Position numbers and translations under genes: made by a program. From a virus, in IMG/VR virus record IMGVR_UViG_3300046559_000609, positions 1-35,227 of that record: a stretch of 35,227 nucleotides of DNA; one strand, given 5' to 3'. The notes below the pieces were generated by a model that was not told the DNA's origin, made no database searches, and worked only from the letters and a program-made list of their open reading frames with translations. This document shows positions 1 through 6,378 of the stretch, in pieces (the stretch's first letter is position 1; each line of letters opens with the position of its first letter).

Positions 1-607
1 GCGCGGCGTATTCATTGAGGTTAGCGGCGTGCATCCAGCCGATCAGCAGGTAGTCTATGACCCGGTGATGCTGCACATAGCGGGCGGTACACGTGCCCCG
101 TTCCTGACCGCTGAATTCGTTCTTTAGTTTGGTTTCCAGCGCGCGCACCCGCTCGGCCAGATCGCCGTCGTAGCGGGTTCTTTCCTCCATGCGGCGGATC
201 GCGTGCAGGATCGTAGTGTGGTCGCGGCCGTTGAGGAACCGGCCGATCATCGGCAGGCTGGCCAGCGTCAAATGCGAGCAGATCAGGCAGAACACATGCC
301 GCGGGCGCACATATTCGGGCGTGCGCCGCTGTCCGCGCAGATCGATCTTGGTGACCTTGTAATAGCGGCAGACGGCGCGCTCGATCAGCCGCATGCGGGT
401 TCGCGTTTGCGAGAGCGCGACTGGTGTTATCGGTAGCGGCGGCGGCGGCGGGGAAGGCTCTGGTAGCGGGGCGGCGATGACCGGCGGCGGTGGTGATTGC
501 CGCACGGCCGGTGCTGACGGCGGTGGAAAGAACTTGTGATGGATTTCACGGTAATGGTCATAAAGTTCGCGCTGGATCGGCGTGGTAAATTGGGCGGCCT
601 CGATCAT
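1..607 (-). CDS. DnaA domain IV-like DNA-binding protein (partial, runs off the left edge)
   Basis: Reading leftward from the ATG at 607 the frame stays open to base 1, giving 202 residues without a stop. The protein has a short N-terminal helix, a proline-rich linker (about residues 27-65) and a helical region that matches the C-terminal DnaA-box-binding domain of the replication initiator DnaA: helices leading into a GRDHTTILHAIRRME segment, close to the DnaA signature GRDHTTVLHA. No AAA+ ATPase part is present, so it is not a full DnaA. By family knowledge this module recognises DnaA boxes; a role as replication-origin binder or transcription factor is inferred. The ATG overlaps the stop of the GcrA-like gene upstream (ATGA), so the two are translationally coupled. 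The C-terminus lies outside the window. Confidence 0.85.
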   Translation of the reverse strand, partial: MIEAAQFTTPIQRELYDHYREIHHKFFPPPSAPAVRQSPPPPVIAAPLPEPSPPPPPLPITPVALSQTRTRMRLIERAVCRYYKVTKIDLRGQRRTPEYVRPRHVFCLICSHLTLASLPMIGRFLNGRDHTTILHAIRRMEERTRYDGDLAERVRALETKLKNEFSGQERGTCTARYVQHHRVIDYLLIGWMHAANLNEYAA

Positions 608-1098
608 GATGTTGGCACCCTTCCTTTGACGTAACAGAGCTTGGTATGGGCGGCGCAATATGCCGACCCTTCGACCTTGGCCTGTCCGCAAAACCGGATA
701 GCGAGGCCGTCGCCGTGCGGGTACCGGCAATGCATTTGTTCGAGATCAATCAGCGCAATGGAAAGAAAACCAGTGCCTGCCGCCGGGCTTGGGGGCTGAA
801 GAGCAGGCACTGGCAGCCGAACACGGTTTAGTCTTTCGAACAAAGCCGCGCCCGTTTCGATGCGCTTTCTGGGCGGATGGTTGTTGAGGTGGGTTAACGG
901 TTTTGCCGAACCATGGGCGCCGATGCGATAGGCGCGGCCGATGGTGGCTTCACGGCTAACCCGATAGCCAAGCAACTCGGAAACTTTTCTGGCGATCAGC
1001 CCGAAGGAAAGGCCTTCACGCAAGCTGGCTTGAATGACGCCGTCGAGATCGGCGCGGCCTTTCCAGGGACGGCGTGGCCGTTTGGCGATGGCATCCAC
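604..1098 (-). CDS. GcrA-like cell-cycle regulator protein
   Basis: This 164-aa protein has the two halves of the GcrA family. Residues about 20-60 form a helix-turn-helix resembling the GcrA N-terminus (EGLSFGLIARKVSE, then a second helix ending in IGRAYRIG). The C-terminal part carries the family's cysteine/histidine pattern at C124, C137, C148 and H151 (FCG, then YCxxH followed by Y). In Alphaproteobacteria GcrA is a sigma70-associated transcription factor that reads CcrM-methylated GANTC sites. A phage copy could redirect host cell-cycle transcription or act on phage promoters (inference). The start is a GTG at 1098 with a GGGGGA ribosome-binding site about eight bases upstream. It lies between the small HTH gene and the DnaA-like gene in one leftward operon. 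Confidence 0.8.
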   Translation of the reverse strand: MDAIAKRPRRPWKGRADLDGVIQASLREGLSFGLIARKVSELLGYRVSREATIGRAYRIGAHGSAKPLTHLNNHPPRKRIETGAALFERLNRVRLPVPALQPPSPAAGTGFLSIALIDLEQMHCRYPHGDGLAIRFCGQAKVEGSAYCAAHTKLCYVKGRVPTS

Positions 1099-1152
1099 GA
1101 TATTTCCCCCAACGTGGAAATCGCGGCACTGAGCGTGCCGTCCGCTACGCGA

Positions 1153-1377
1153 TTACCTATTACTGGTCGCCTCACGTTGCCGCCACAGGGACGGCGGCGC
1201 ATGTAGTCCTTTGGCCCGCAGAAGGCCGTCCATTGCGTGAAACGTCTCTGGGGGCAATCCGCGTACCCTCCAGTTCGAAACAGCCCTAGGATCGGTTCCC
1301 ATTAGCTTTGCAACGGCAACAGTGCCGCCCAATCGGTCGATGACATCGCCCGGCGTCTGGATCTGGCTGGAATTCAT
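1153..1377 (-). CDS. Cro/YdaS-like helix-turn-helix regulator
   Basis: This 74-aa protein has a helix-turn-helix at about residues 10-45: DVIDRLGG, then VAVAKLMGTD, then PRAVSNWRVRGLP, the typical pattern of small Cro/YdaS-type phage regulators. ATG 1377 is preferred over the GTG three bases upstream. It is the first gene of the leftward regulatory operon, and its start is only a few bases from the predicted leftward promoter, so its mRNA may be almost leaderless. It is the natural candidate to bind the two related 19-bp sites in the adjacent control region, acting as repressor of one or both divergent promoters (inference). No cleavable CI-type C-terminal domain is present. Confidence 0.75.
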   Translation of the reverse strand: MNSSQIQTPGDVIDRLGGTVAVAKLMGTDPRAVSNWRVRGLPPETFHAMDGLLRAKGLHAPPSLWRQREATSNR

Positions 1378-1386
1378 CACCCGAAC

Positions 1387-1415
1387 AATATTCCACAGTC
1401 CGTTACATTTTGCAA
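1387..1415 (-). promoter_or_regulatory. Candidate leftward promoter
   Basis: On the minus strand there is a -35-like TTGCAA (1415-1410), a 17-base spacer and a -10-like AATATT (1392-1387). The expected start point would fall only a few bases before the ATG at 1377, predicting a very short leader. The -10 box overlaps the left operator-like site. This is an assignment by eye. Confidence 0.4.
1390..1408. promoter_or_regulatory. Operator-like site O1
   Basis: This 19-base element starts ATTCCACA and agrees with site O2 (1431-1449) at 14 of 19 positions. It overlaps the -10 region and spacer of the candidate leftward promoter. A likely binding site for the adjacent HTH protein (inference). Confidence 0.45.
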
Positions 1416-1424
1416 CCCGACGAC

Positions 1425-1452
1425 TTGACTATTCCACATTGCGTGGTATGTA
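1425..1452 (+). promoter_or_regulatory. Candidate rightward early promoter
   Basis: A -35-like TTGACT (1425-1430) is followed after 16 bases by TATGTA (1447-1452), a fair -10 match, just upstream of the first rightward gene at 1459. The spacer is almost entirely filled by operator-like site O2, so binding there would block RNA polymerase. The whole rightward operon to 8098 shows no other obvious strong promoter. Confidence 0.45.
1431..1449. promoter_or_regulatory. Operator-like palindrome O2
   Basis: The 19 bases form a near-perfect palindrome: ATTCCAC, five central bases, GTGGTAT (six of seven arm positions pair). The nine-base word TATTCCACA at its left side (1430-1438) recurs exactly 41 bases away at 1389-1397 in site O1. 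It sits between the -35 and -10 boxes of the rightward promoter candidate. Confidence 0.5.
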
Positions 1453-1458
1453 TGGCGC

Positions 1459-1572
1459 ATGATCAAACAAACCCTTGAATTCGCCGCCCAGATCGCCGCC
1501 GCCTTCCTGTTCACCGGCATCGTGGTGATCGCCACGGTCGTCGTCTGGTTCCTGCTCGCGGTGGCCGCATGA
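1459..1572 (+). CDS. Very small single-span membrane protein
   Basis: The 37-residue frame begins at ATG 1459 and ends TGA 1570-1572. After a short polar start it is almost wholly hydrophobic from about residue 9 ([11 protein letters not shown], then [16 protein letters not shown]), one clear transmembrane helix. It is the first gene after the rightward promoter candidate and overlaps the next gene by four bases (ATGA), which supports it being translated. No family is recognised; holin-like or host-membrane functions are possible but nothing in the sequence decides. Confidence 0.55.
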   Translation: MIKQTLEFAAQIAAAFLFTGIVVIATVVVWFLLAVAA

Positions 1573-2210
1573 CCATCGAAAGCATTGCCATTTACCTTTC
1601 ACGGTTTGAGCAAAAATTCATTCCAGAACCGAATAGTGGTTGCTGGCTATGGACTGGCGCGAGAACAACCGGTGGTTATGGAAATTTTCGTTATGAGGGC
1701 AGAACAGTTCACGCGCACAGGATTGCGTGGTTTCTTTACAAAGAACGATTTAGTTCCGAAAATATTTTTGTTTGCCACCACTGTGATAATCCGAGTTGCG
1801 TAAATCCTGATCATCTTTTTGTTGGGACCGCAGCCGACAATGCTGCGGATATGGTGAAGAAGGAACGACAGAATCGAGCGTACGGCTCAGATAATGCCAA
1901 CGCTATTTTGAACGAATGTCTCGCCAAGGCAATCCTAGTCGACCCACGCAAGCACCGGGAAATTGCGAGCCACTATTGCATTTCCATGGGCGTCGTTGGT
2001 GCCATTAAAACTGGCAGGCGATGGAAATCAGTAACTGCTGGAAAAACGGATAGACGCGGGTTCAAAGGCGAGCGCAACGGTAACGCAGTTTTGTCAAACG
2101 ATGATGTGATCGCGATCAGGGCGGACAAAAGACGGGCGTCAATCATTGCAGCCGAATATGGGGTGATGCGGCAGCACATTTGGCGAATTAGAACCGGGAA
2201 AAATCGGTGA
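1569..2210 (+). CDS. HNH endonuclease (HNH_3 type) with two C-terminal repeats
   Basis: This 213-aa protein carries an HNH_3-type nuclease core: a GGYG strand (35-38), HxHR (48-51), [16 protein letters not shown] (68-83) and a trailing N91, matching His-Asn-His metal-binding nuclease folds of phage homing-type enzymes. The C-terminal part has two related segments, about residues 105-154 and 169-211, each starting G(S/E)xNxNAxL and ending in a basic helix with KTGRRWK or RTGKNR. These look like tandem DNA-binding modules that set target specificity. The gene is noticeably more AT-rich than its neighbours, suggesting separate acquisition. It could be a free-standing homing endonuclease or serve in packaging or DNA processing; its place ahead of the recombination genes does not decide this. 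Confidence 0.8.
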   Translation: MTIESIAIYLSRFEQKFIPEPNSGCWLWTGARTTGGYGNFRYEGRTVHAHRIAWFLYKERFSSENIFVCHHCDNPSCVNPDHLFVGTAADNAADMVKKERQNRAYGSDNANAILNECLAKAILVDPRKHREIASHYCISMGVVGAIKTGRRWKSVTAGKTDRRGFKGERNGNAVLSNDDVIAIRADKRRASIIAAEYGVMRQHIWRIRTGKNR

Positions 2211-2214
2211 CGCC

Positions 2215-3138
2215 ATGATTGAAACCATCAAAATTGTCAGCCGTGAACAATGGCAAAATCTCAGAGCCAAAGATGTGACTGCATCAGTCGAGCCGGCGCT
2301 GCACGGTCTGCATCCCTATACATCGGCCTTGCGGCTCTACATCGAAAAGCAGGGCCTGGTCGAGCTGCCACAACAGCCTGACAGTGGTCCTTTGCGCCGT
2401 GGCCGTATCCTCGAGAGCGCCGTCGCCGCTGCAGTGGCCGAGCAGAAACCCGACTGGAAACTAACCAAGGCTAATGAATACTGGCGCGATCCTGATCTGC
2501 GTCTGGGATGCACGCCTGATTTCTACATCCAGGACGCGCAAAAGCGCCGCGGCATTCTGCAGTGCAAGACGGCAGCGCCTTCCGTTTTCTTGAATGAATG
2601 GAACGGCAAGACTTCCCTAGCCGGTCCGCCGATGTGGGTGACGCTGCAGATCACCACGGAAATGATGCTGACGAGTGCGGAGTTCGGCGCCATCGCCGTC
2701 CTGGTGGTCGATCCGCACGAGCTGCCCTGCCACATCTTCGAAGTGCCACGCCACGAAGCCGCCGAGAAAAGGATCCGGCAGGCGGTGGTGCAATTCTGGC
2801 AGGACATTCGCGATGGCAAGGAACCGGATGCCGATTACGGCATGGACAAGGAATTGATCGCCGCACTGGCACCGCGCGAGTCGGACGCAAAGACTATCGA
2901 TCTCTCGACCGACAACGAAGTCATTTCCGGGCTGAATGAACGCGCCGATCTCAAACGCACGATCAAGATGGCGACCGAGCGCTGCAGCGAAGTGGAAGCA
3001 CTCGTGATGGACCGCATGCGCGATGCTGCCGTGGCAACGGTGCCGGAGTTTCGCGTGACTTGGAAATCAGAGCAACGCAAAGGTTACACCGTGCAACCCA
3101 GTGAACCGCGCGTGTTGCGCATCAAGGAGATGAAATGA
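2215..3138 (+). CDS. YqaJ/lambda-type recombination exonuclease
   Basis: This 307-aa protein fits the YqaJ viral recombinase family, PD-(D/E)xK exonucleases that resect double-stranded DNA ends 5' to 3' and feed single strands to an annealase. Visible active-site residues are E67 (RRGRILESAV), D102 in CTPDFYIQ and Q116-C-K118 in GILQCKT, the order typical of the fold. A PPMWVTLQITTEMMLT helix follows, where family members keep a Q that helps position DNA. The C-terminal third is predicted helical. The start follows the HNH stop by four bases. A RecT gene two positions downstream completes the usual exonuclease-annealase pair. Confidence 0.87.
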   Translation: MIETIKIVSREQWQNLRAKDVTASVEPALHGLHPYTSALRLYIEKQGLVELPQQPDSGPLRRGRILESAVAAAVAEQKPDWKLTKANEYWRDPDLRLGCTPDFYIQDAQKRRGILQCKTAAPSVFLNEWNGKTSLAGPPMWVTLQITTEMMLTSAEFGAIAVLVVDPHELPCHIFEVPRHEAAEKRIRQAVVQFWQDIRDGKEPDADYGMDKELIAALAPRESDAKTIDLSTDNEVISGLNERADLKRTIKMATERCSEVEALVMDRMRDAAVATVPEFRVTWKSEQRKGYTVQPSEPRVLRIKEMK

Positions 3139-3419
3139 AATACGCATTAACCGCCCTACTGCTTTTGACCGCGCCGGCCATGGCGCAGGCTCAAACATTC
3201 GTATCCAAGACTTATCTTGAGTGCATGGAAAAAGCCGGCAATGACTACAAGCAGGGCTGGAAGGATGAATGCCACAAGAATCCCGAAGTCAAAACACGGG
3301 ATGAATACAATTGTCCTTTGCCTATCCTGGTGGCGCGTGAACTGAATTCGATATTGAAGGGCCGTCGCGATGTCTGTTCACAGGCCCAGAGCGCCGGCGT
3401 GTTTTCAAAGGACCGCTAG
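3135..3419 (+). CDS. Small secreted (periplasmic) protein of unknown function
   Basis: The 94-aa product starts with a textbook signal peptide: MKYALTALLLLTAPAMAQAQ, with a likely cleavage after AMA or AQA. The mature part is about 75 residues with four cysteines (in LECMEK, DECHKN, YNCPLP and VCSQAQ), which suggests two disulfide bonds in the periplasm. The start overlaps the exonuclease stop (ATGA) and is preceded by AAGGAG. It is odd for an exported protein to lie between the two recombination genes; it may be a moron expressed from the early operon. No family is recognised. Confidence 0.7.
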   Translation: MKYALTALLLLTAPAMAQAQTFVSKTYLECMEKAGNDYKQGWKDECHKNPEVKTRDEYNCPLPILVARELNSILKGRRDVCSQAQSAGVFSKDR

Positions 3420-3424
3420 ACTAG

Positions 3425-3431
3425 AAGGAGG
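3425..3431 (+). promoter_or_regulatory. Strong ribosome-binding site that sets the RecT start
   Basis: An AAGGAGG sequence lies five bases before ATG 3436. This is a near-perfect Shine-Dalgarno and decides in favour of the start at 3436 over an in-frame codon at 3370 inside the preceding gene. Confidence 0.8.
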
Positions 3432-3435
3432 AAAT

Positions 3436-4242
3436 ATGACCACCGCCAAAGCCGAAAAACAAAAGCACCCTCTCATCACCTTGCGCGAACACTTCGACGC
3501 CCGCGCCGGTGAATTGAAAAATGCATTGCCGGTCCATATTCCACCTGAGCGCTTCATCCGCGTGGTGATGACAGCCGTGCAACTGAACACTGATCTGCTC
3601 GCCTGTGAACGGCAGTCGCTTTGGAACGCCTGTCTCAGGGCAGCAAGTGATGGACTTTTGCCGGATGGCCGCGACGGTGCCATCGTCCCGTTCAAGGACA
3701 AGGCGCAATGGTTGCCGATGGTCGGCGGACTGCTCAAAAGATTTAGAAATAGCGGACAATTCAAATCAATCGATGTCGATATCGTGCGGGATAATGACGT
3801 GTTCCATTATTACAAAGACGAGCATGGACCGCATCTCAATCATGTACCGGGTGATGGCACCGGCAAGCCAGTGAAGGCTTATGCAATTGCCAACACTAAA
3901 GACGGCGGCATCATGGTCGAAGTCATGTCGGAAGCCGAGATCAATAAGCGCCGCAATGTCTCCCGCGCAAAAAATTCACCGCTATGGACCGAATGGACCG
4001 AGGAAGCTTGGCAAAAGACCGTATTGAGAAATCTAGCCAAGCGCCTGCCGATGTCCTCCGACCTCGATGACCTGATCCGGGCCGACGATGATCTCTATGA
4101 ATTCAACAAACCAAATAACCCAGCCGCCGACGTGAAGCCGATCACCAACATGCTCGAGGCGCTCGATGCCTTCGGCGGTGATGAGGAAAAAGCACAGCCG
4201 GGTGCCGAAATCAGTGACGAACTGGAAAATCAAAAAGCATAA
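3436..4242 (+). CDS. recT: RecT-family single-strand annealing protein
   Basis: This 268-aa protein matches the RecT/Redbeta-like annealase family. It has an N-terminal helical segment with PPERFIRVVMTAVQ, the SLWNACLRAASDGLLPDGRDGAIVPF region typical of RecT (where lysate-type RecTs have ALxxAAxxGLxPxxxxGxxYxVPF), then LPMVGGLLKR, and TEWTEEAWQKTVLRNLAKRLP near the end of the core. The C-terminus is acidic (EEKAQPGAEISDELE), as often seen in recombination and SSB-interacting proteins. It anneals complementary single strands made by the upstream exonuclease. The pair would support phage DNA recombination and replication-linked repair. Confidence 0.92.
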   Translation: MTTAKAEKQKHPLITLREHFDARAGELKNALPVHIPPERFIRVVMTAVQLNTDLLACERQSLWNACLRAASDGLLPDGRDGAIVPFKDKAQWLPMVGGLLKRFRNSGQFKSIDVDIVRDNDVFHYYKDEHGPHLNHVPGDGTGKPVKAYAIANTKDGGIMVEVMSEAEINKRRNVSRAKNSPLWTEWTEEAWQKTVLRNLAKRLPMSSDLDDLIRADDDLYEFNKPNNPAADVKPITNMLEALDAFGGDEEKAQPGAEISDELENQKA

Positions 4243-4308
4243 AGGCGATGCACAATGTCAGTCACCAGCCGAATGCAATCTCTAAAAAACGCAATACGGA
4301 GGGATGAT

Positions 4309-4746
4309 ATGCCCGACATTCCCAAGATCGCAGCGCTGGCCCGCCCGCGCTCGTCACAGGCACAAGCCGCCATCGAGGCCGGCATTGCCGAGTTTGCCGC
4401 CGTCAAGGAAGATCGTGACAACGTCCGCGCCGACTATGACCGCGCCATGGAGCTTTGCACGCAGGCCAAGCACACCATTATCGGCCTGCAGAACGAGATC
4501 GGCGATCTCAAGAGCCGCTGCACGGGCTATCAATTGGAACGCGACGAGGCAGTGGTGCGCCATGGCAAGCTGCAGGGCCTGTTCGCTTCGGTGCTGGCCC
4601 AGTTGCGCGCTTTTGAAATTCCATCGGTGCCGGTCATTCGTCAGACGGTGGCCGAAGATGCCGAAGCGCCAAAAATTACAGCGCCGCCGACGCACAAGCA
4701 AATGAGTGCGTTAATCGGTAACCAAATCAAGTCGCCGGCAGTGTGA
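4309..4746 (+). CDS. Coiled-coil protein of unknown function
   Basis: From ATG 4309 the product has 145 residues. A GGAGGG ribosome-binding site a few bases upstream favours this start over an in-frame ATG at 4255, which would add 18 residues. Residues about 30-95 are a charged heptad-like helix (AAVKEDRDNVRADYDRAMEL, then KHTIIGLQNEIGDLKSR), predicting a dimeric coiled coil. The C-terminus is proline/threonine-rich and likely flexible. It sits directly after recT and overlaps the next gene by one base. No family is recognised; an accessory role in recombination or replication is only suggested by location. Confidence 0.65.
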   Translation: MPDIPKIAALARPRSSQAQAAIEAGIAEFAAVKEDRDNVRADYDRAMELCTQAKHTIIGLQNEIGDLKSRCTGYQLERDEAVVRHGKLQGLFASVLAQLRAFEIPSVPVIRQTVAEDAEAPKITAPPTHKQMSALIGNQIKSPAV

Positions 4747-4910
4747 TGCTGTCAATTGACCGCCAGGCGGAAAAAATCATGCGGCGTGATCACCTTATCC
4801 GCCAACTCTATCTGCTGATCATTGCGCTCGGCCTGATCATCCTGACGCTGTCCATCATGATTTTGGTATTGACGCAGTCGGCAGCGGCCGCAGCAAACAC
4901 CGTCTGGTAA
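4746..4910 (+). CDS. Small single-span membrane protein
   Basis: A 54-residue frame starts at ATG 4746, sharing one base with the preceding stop (TGATG), and ends TAA 4908-4910. It has a basic N-terminus (RQAEKIMRRDHLIRQ) and one long hydrophobic helix (LYLLIIALGLIILTLSIMILVL) followed by a short polar tail. This is N-in, C-out topology by the positive-inside rule. Tight packing in the operon supports it being real. It is not recognisable as a known holin, although its size and topology do not exclude that. Confidence 0.55.
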   Translation: MLSIDRQAEKIMRRDHLIRQLYLLIIALGLIILTLSIMILVLTQSAAAAANTVW

Positions 4911-4916
4911 CGCCAG

Positions 4917-5513
4917 ATGATTTACCTTAGCGGTGTGATCACGAAGTACCGGCATGCTCGTTTAGGTTTCATTATGACACCAGACCAGGCCAACAAGGTG
5001 CCGTCCGATGTTTTGGTAGCGGCGGATAATGGGTGCTTCACCAACCCAGTCGGCTATTCGGATGCCCGCTATCTGAAATATCTCAAGCGCATGCCGCATA
5101 ATCGAACCTTGTTCGCCACCGCACCGGATGTGCTTGGAAGCCACGCGGCAACTGTGGAGCGCTCGGTGCCTATGCTGCGCCAGATCAGGGCAATGGGTCT
5201 GAAAGCGGCCTTTGTCGCACAGGATGGGTGGAGCGATGACACAACACCCTGGCACGAGCTGGATGTTATTTTCGTTGGTGGTAGCACTGACTTTAAGTTT
5301 AGAGGCGGCCGCGCTGCGGTGGCTGCAGCGAAGCGCCGAAGCAAACTGGCACATATGGGCCGTGTTAATTCTCTGGATCGCCTGCGTGGGGCTGTTGGTA
5401 TCGGCTGCGATAGCGCTGACGGTACACTCCTGAGATTTGGGCCTGATGCAAATTGGCCGCGCATCAAATGGTGGCTCGATCACTTGGACAATCAATCAGA
5501 GATGGCGGTATGA
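4917..5513 (+). CDS. dpdA: DpdA/TGT-like DNA guanine transglycosylase
   Basis: This 198-aa protein resembles the compact phage members of the tRNA-guanine transglycosylase (TGT) superfamily called DpdA, which swap guanine in DNA for a 7-deazaguanine base. Recognisable features in order are AADNGCF (35-41, the counterpart of the TGT DSGGFQ loop with the base-binding Asp), APDVLG (69-74), FVAQDGW (99-105), a VGGSTDFK turn (120-127), HMGRVNS (146-152) and GCDSADGT (163-170), which supplies a candidate nucleophilic Asp at 165 or 168. It lacks the C-terminal zinc site of bacterial TGT, as expected for the short form. It is followed with four-base overlaps by QueE and a T-fold protein, and this deazaguanine context is the strongest support for the call. 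Substrate (preQ0, preQ1 or another base) is not visible from sequence. Confidence 0.78.
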   Translation: MIYLSGVITKYRHARLGFIMTPDQANKVPSDVLVAADNGCFTNPVGYSDARYLKYLKRMPHNRTLFATAPDVLGSHAATVERSVPMLRQIRAMGLKAAFVAQDGWSDDTTPWHELDVIFVGGSTDFKFRGGRAAVAAAKRRSKLAHMGRVNSLDRLRGAVGIGCDSADGTLLRFGPDANWPRIKWWLDHLDNQSEMAV

Positions 5514-6127
5514 CTTACACCGTCAAGGAAATTTATAAGACAATCCAAGGCGAGGGTGCCTTGACGGGCAGGGTGGCCGTATTCTGCCGATTTACAGGTT
5601 GCAATCTATGGAATGGCCACGAGCGAGACCGCCAGATGGCGGTATGCAAATTCTGCGATACTGACTTCGTTGGCGGCGACAAATACGAAACCGCAGAACA
5701 GCTCGCAGAAACCATCGAAGCAACCTGGGGCTTCTCACATATGCCTAACCGCATGGTGGTATTTACCGGCGGAGAGCCAGCGCTTCAATTTGATGACGCC
5801 CTTAAGCAAGAAATGCTCAAGCGGCATTTCTACAGTGCCATCGAAACAAACGGGACCGTTGAATTAAGGGCCGATCCCGATTGGATCTGTATTAGTCCAA
5901 AGGCTGGCACAACACTGAAGTTGTCGGACGCAAATGAATTGAAAGTGGTTTTTCCGCAGGACGGCTTAAACCTTGATGACATAAAAGTGTGGGCGGCCAT
6001 CAAATCCCTGCAACCTATGGACGGCAATAACCGTGCGGTCAATACGCAAATGGCAATTGCTTATTGTTTGGCGCATCCCGAATGGCGTCTAAGTCAACAG
6101 ACACATAAATGGGCGGGCATTCCATGA
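5510..6127 (+). CDS. queE: QueE: 7-carboxy-7-deazaguanine synthase (radical SAM)
   Basis: QueE converts 6-carboxytetrahydropterin to 7-carboxy-7-deazaguanine (CDG), the ring-contraction step in preQ0 synthesis. The 205-aa protein starts MTYTVKEIYKTIQGEG with the family's QGEG (13-16). The iron-sulfur cluster motif is the CX14CX2C form (C31, C46, C49; GCNLWNGHERDR, then CKFCDTDF) found in Burkholderia-type and alphaproteobacterial QueE, not the CX3CX2C of most radical SAM enzymes. GGEP (87-90) binds SAM. The start at 5510 overlaps the dpdA stop (ATGA); an earlier in-frame ATG at 5453 is unlikely because it lies deep in dpdA and would add non-family residues. No queC, queD or folE is present in the window, so host enzymes would supply the other steps. 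Confidence 0.93.
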   Translation: MTYTVKEIYKTIQGEGALTGRVAVFCRFTGCNLWNGHERDRQMAVCKFCDTDFVGGDKYETAEQLAETIEATWGFSHMPNRMVVFTGGEPALQFDDALKQEMLKRHFYSAIETNGTVELRADPDWICISPKAGTTLKLSDANELKVVFPQDGLNLDDIKVWAAIKSLQPMDGNNRAVNTQMAIAYCLAHPEWRLSQQTHKWAGIP

Positions 6128-6378
6128 AATGTCTTTATGAGGTTGAAGTGCGAGCGCAATGCCCGGTCAACAAGGCGGACACAGATCTGTACGAATTCAA
6201 AATATATTCAGGCAATCTGATTAATGTCGAGAAAATCACTGAGTTCTTTGCCAAGAATGCGGGTAAGCATGCCATGTATCAGGAAGAATTAACGCGCAAT
6301 TGTGCGGTTACTCTGGGGGTAAGAGTGACCAGCACCGGCTGGCATTCAGGCATCAAAGTTACCTGTGATGCGCCATGA
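6124..6378 (+). CDS. Small T-fold protein resembling QueF/QueF-like
   Basis: The 84-aa product starts at ATG 6124, overlapping the queE stop by four bases. Its central motif CPVNKADTDLYEFKI (13-27) recalls the catalytic CPxTxxxD region of QueF, where the Cys forms a thioimide with preQ0, and the following strand-helix INVEKITEFF recalls the QueF E-x-x-S-L-K-x-Y helix. A GWHSGIKV strand ends the domain. The acidic residue is at +6 (D19) or +8 (D21) from the Cys rather than the +7 of canonical QueF. It has no HxH zinc ligands, so it is not QueD. QueF reduces preQ0 to preQ1; archaeal QueF-like proteins amidate preQ0 on tRNA. Here it may tailor the deazaguanine base placed in DNA by DpdA. The family call is tentative; the context strengthens it. 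Confidence 0.55.
   Translation: MKCLYEVEVRAQCPVNKADTDLYEFKIYSGNLINVEKITEFFAKNAGKHAMYQEELTRNCAVTLGVRVTSTGWHSGIKVTCDAP

Noticed and set aside
604-1289. Plus-strand short frames opposite the GcrA-like and HTH genes
   Set aside because: No domains, and the minus-strand frames carry the family motifs.
3370-3435. RecT start at 3370
   Set aside because: It falls inside the secreted-protein gene and lacks a ribosome-binding site, unlike ATG 3436 with AAGGAGG.
6124-6378. QueD (6-carboxytetrahydropterin synthase)
   Set aside because: The HxH and other His zinc ligands of QueD are missing; the Cys-Pro-Val motif points toward QueF-like.
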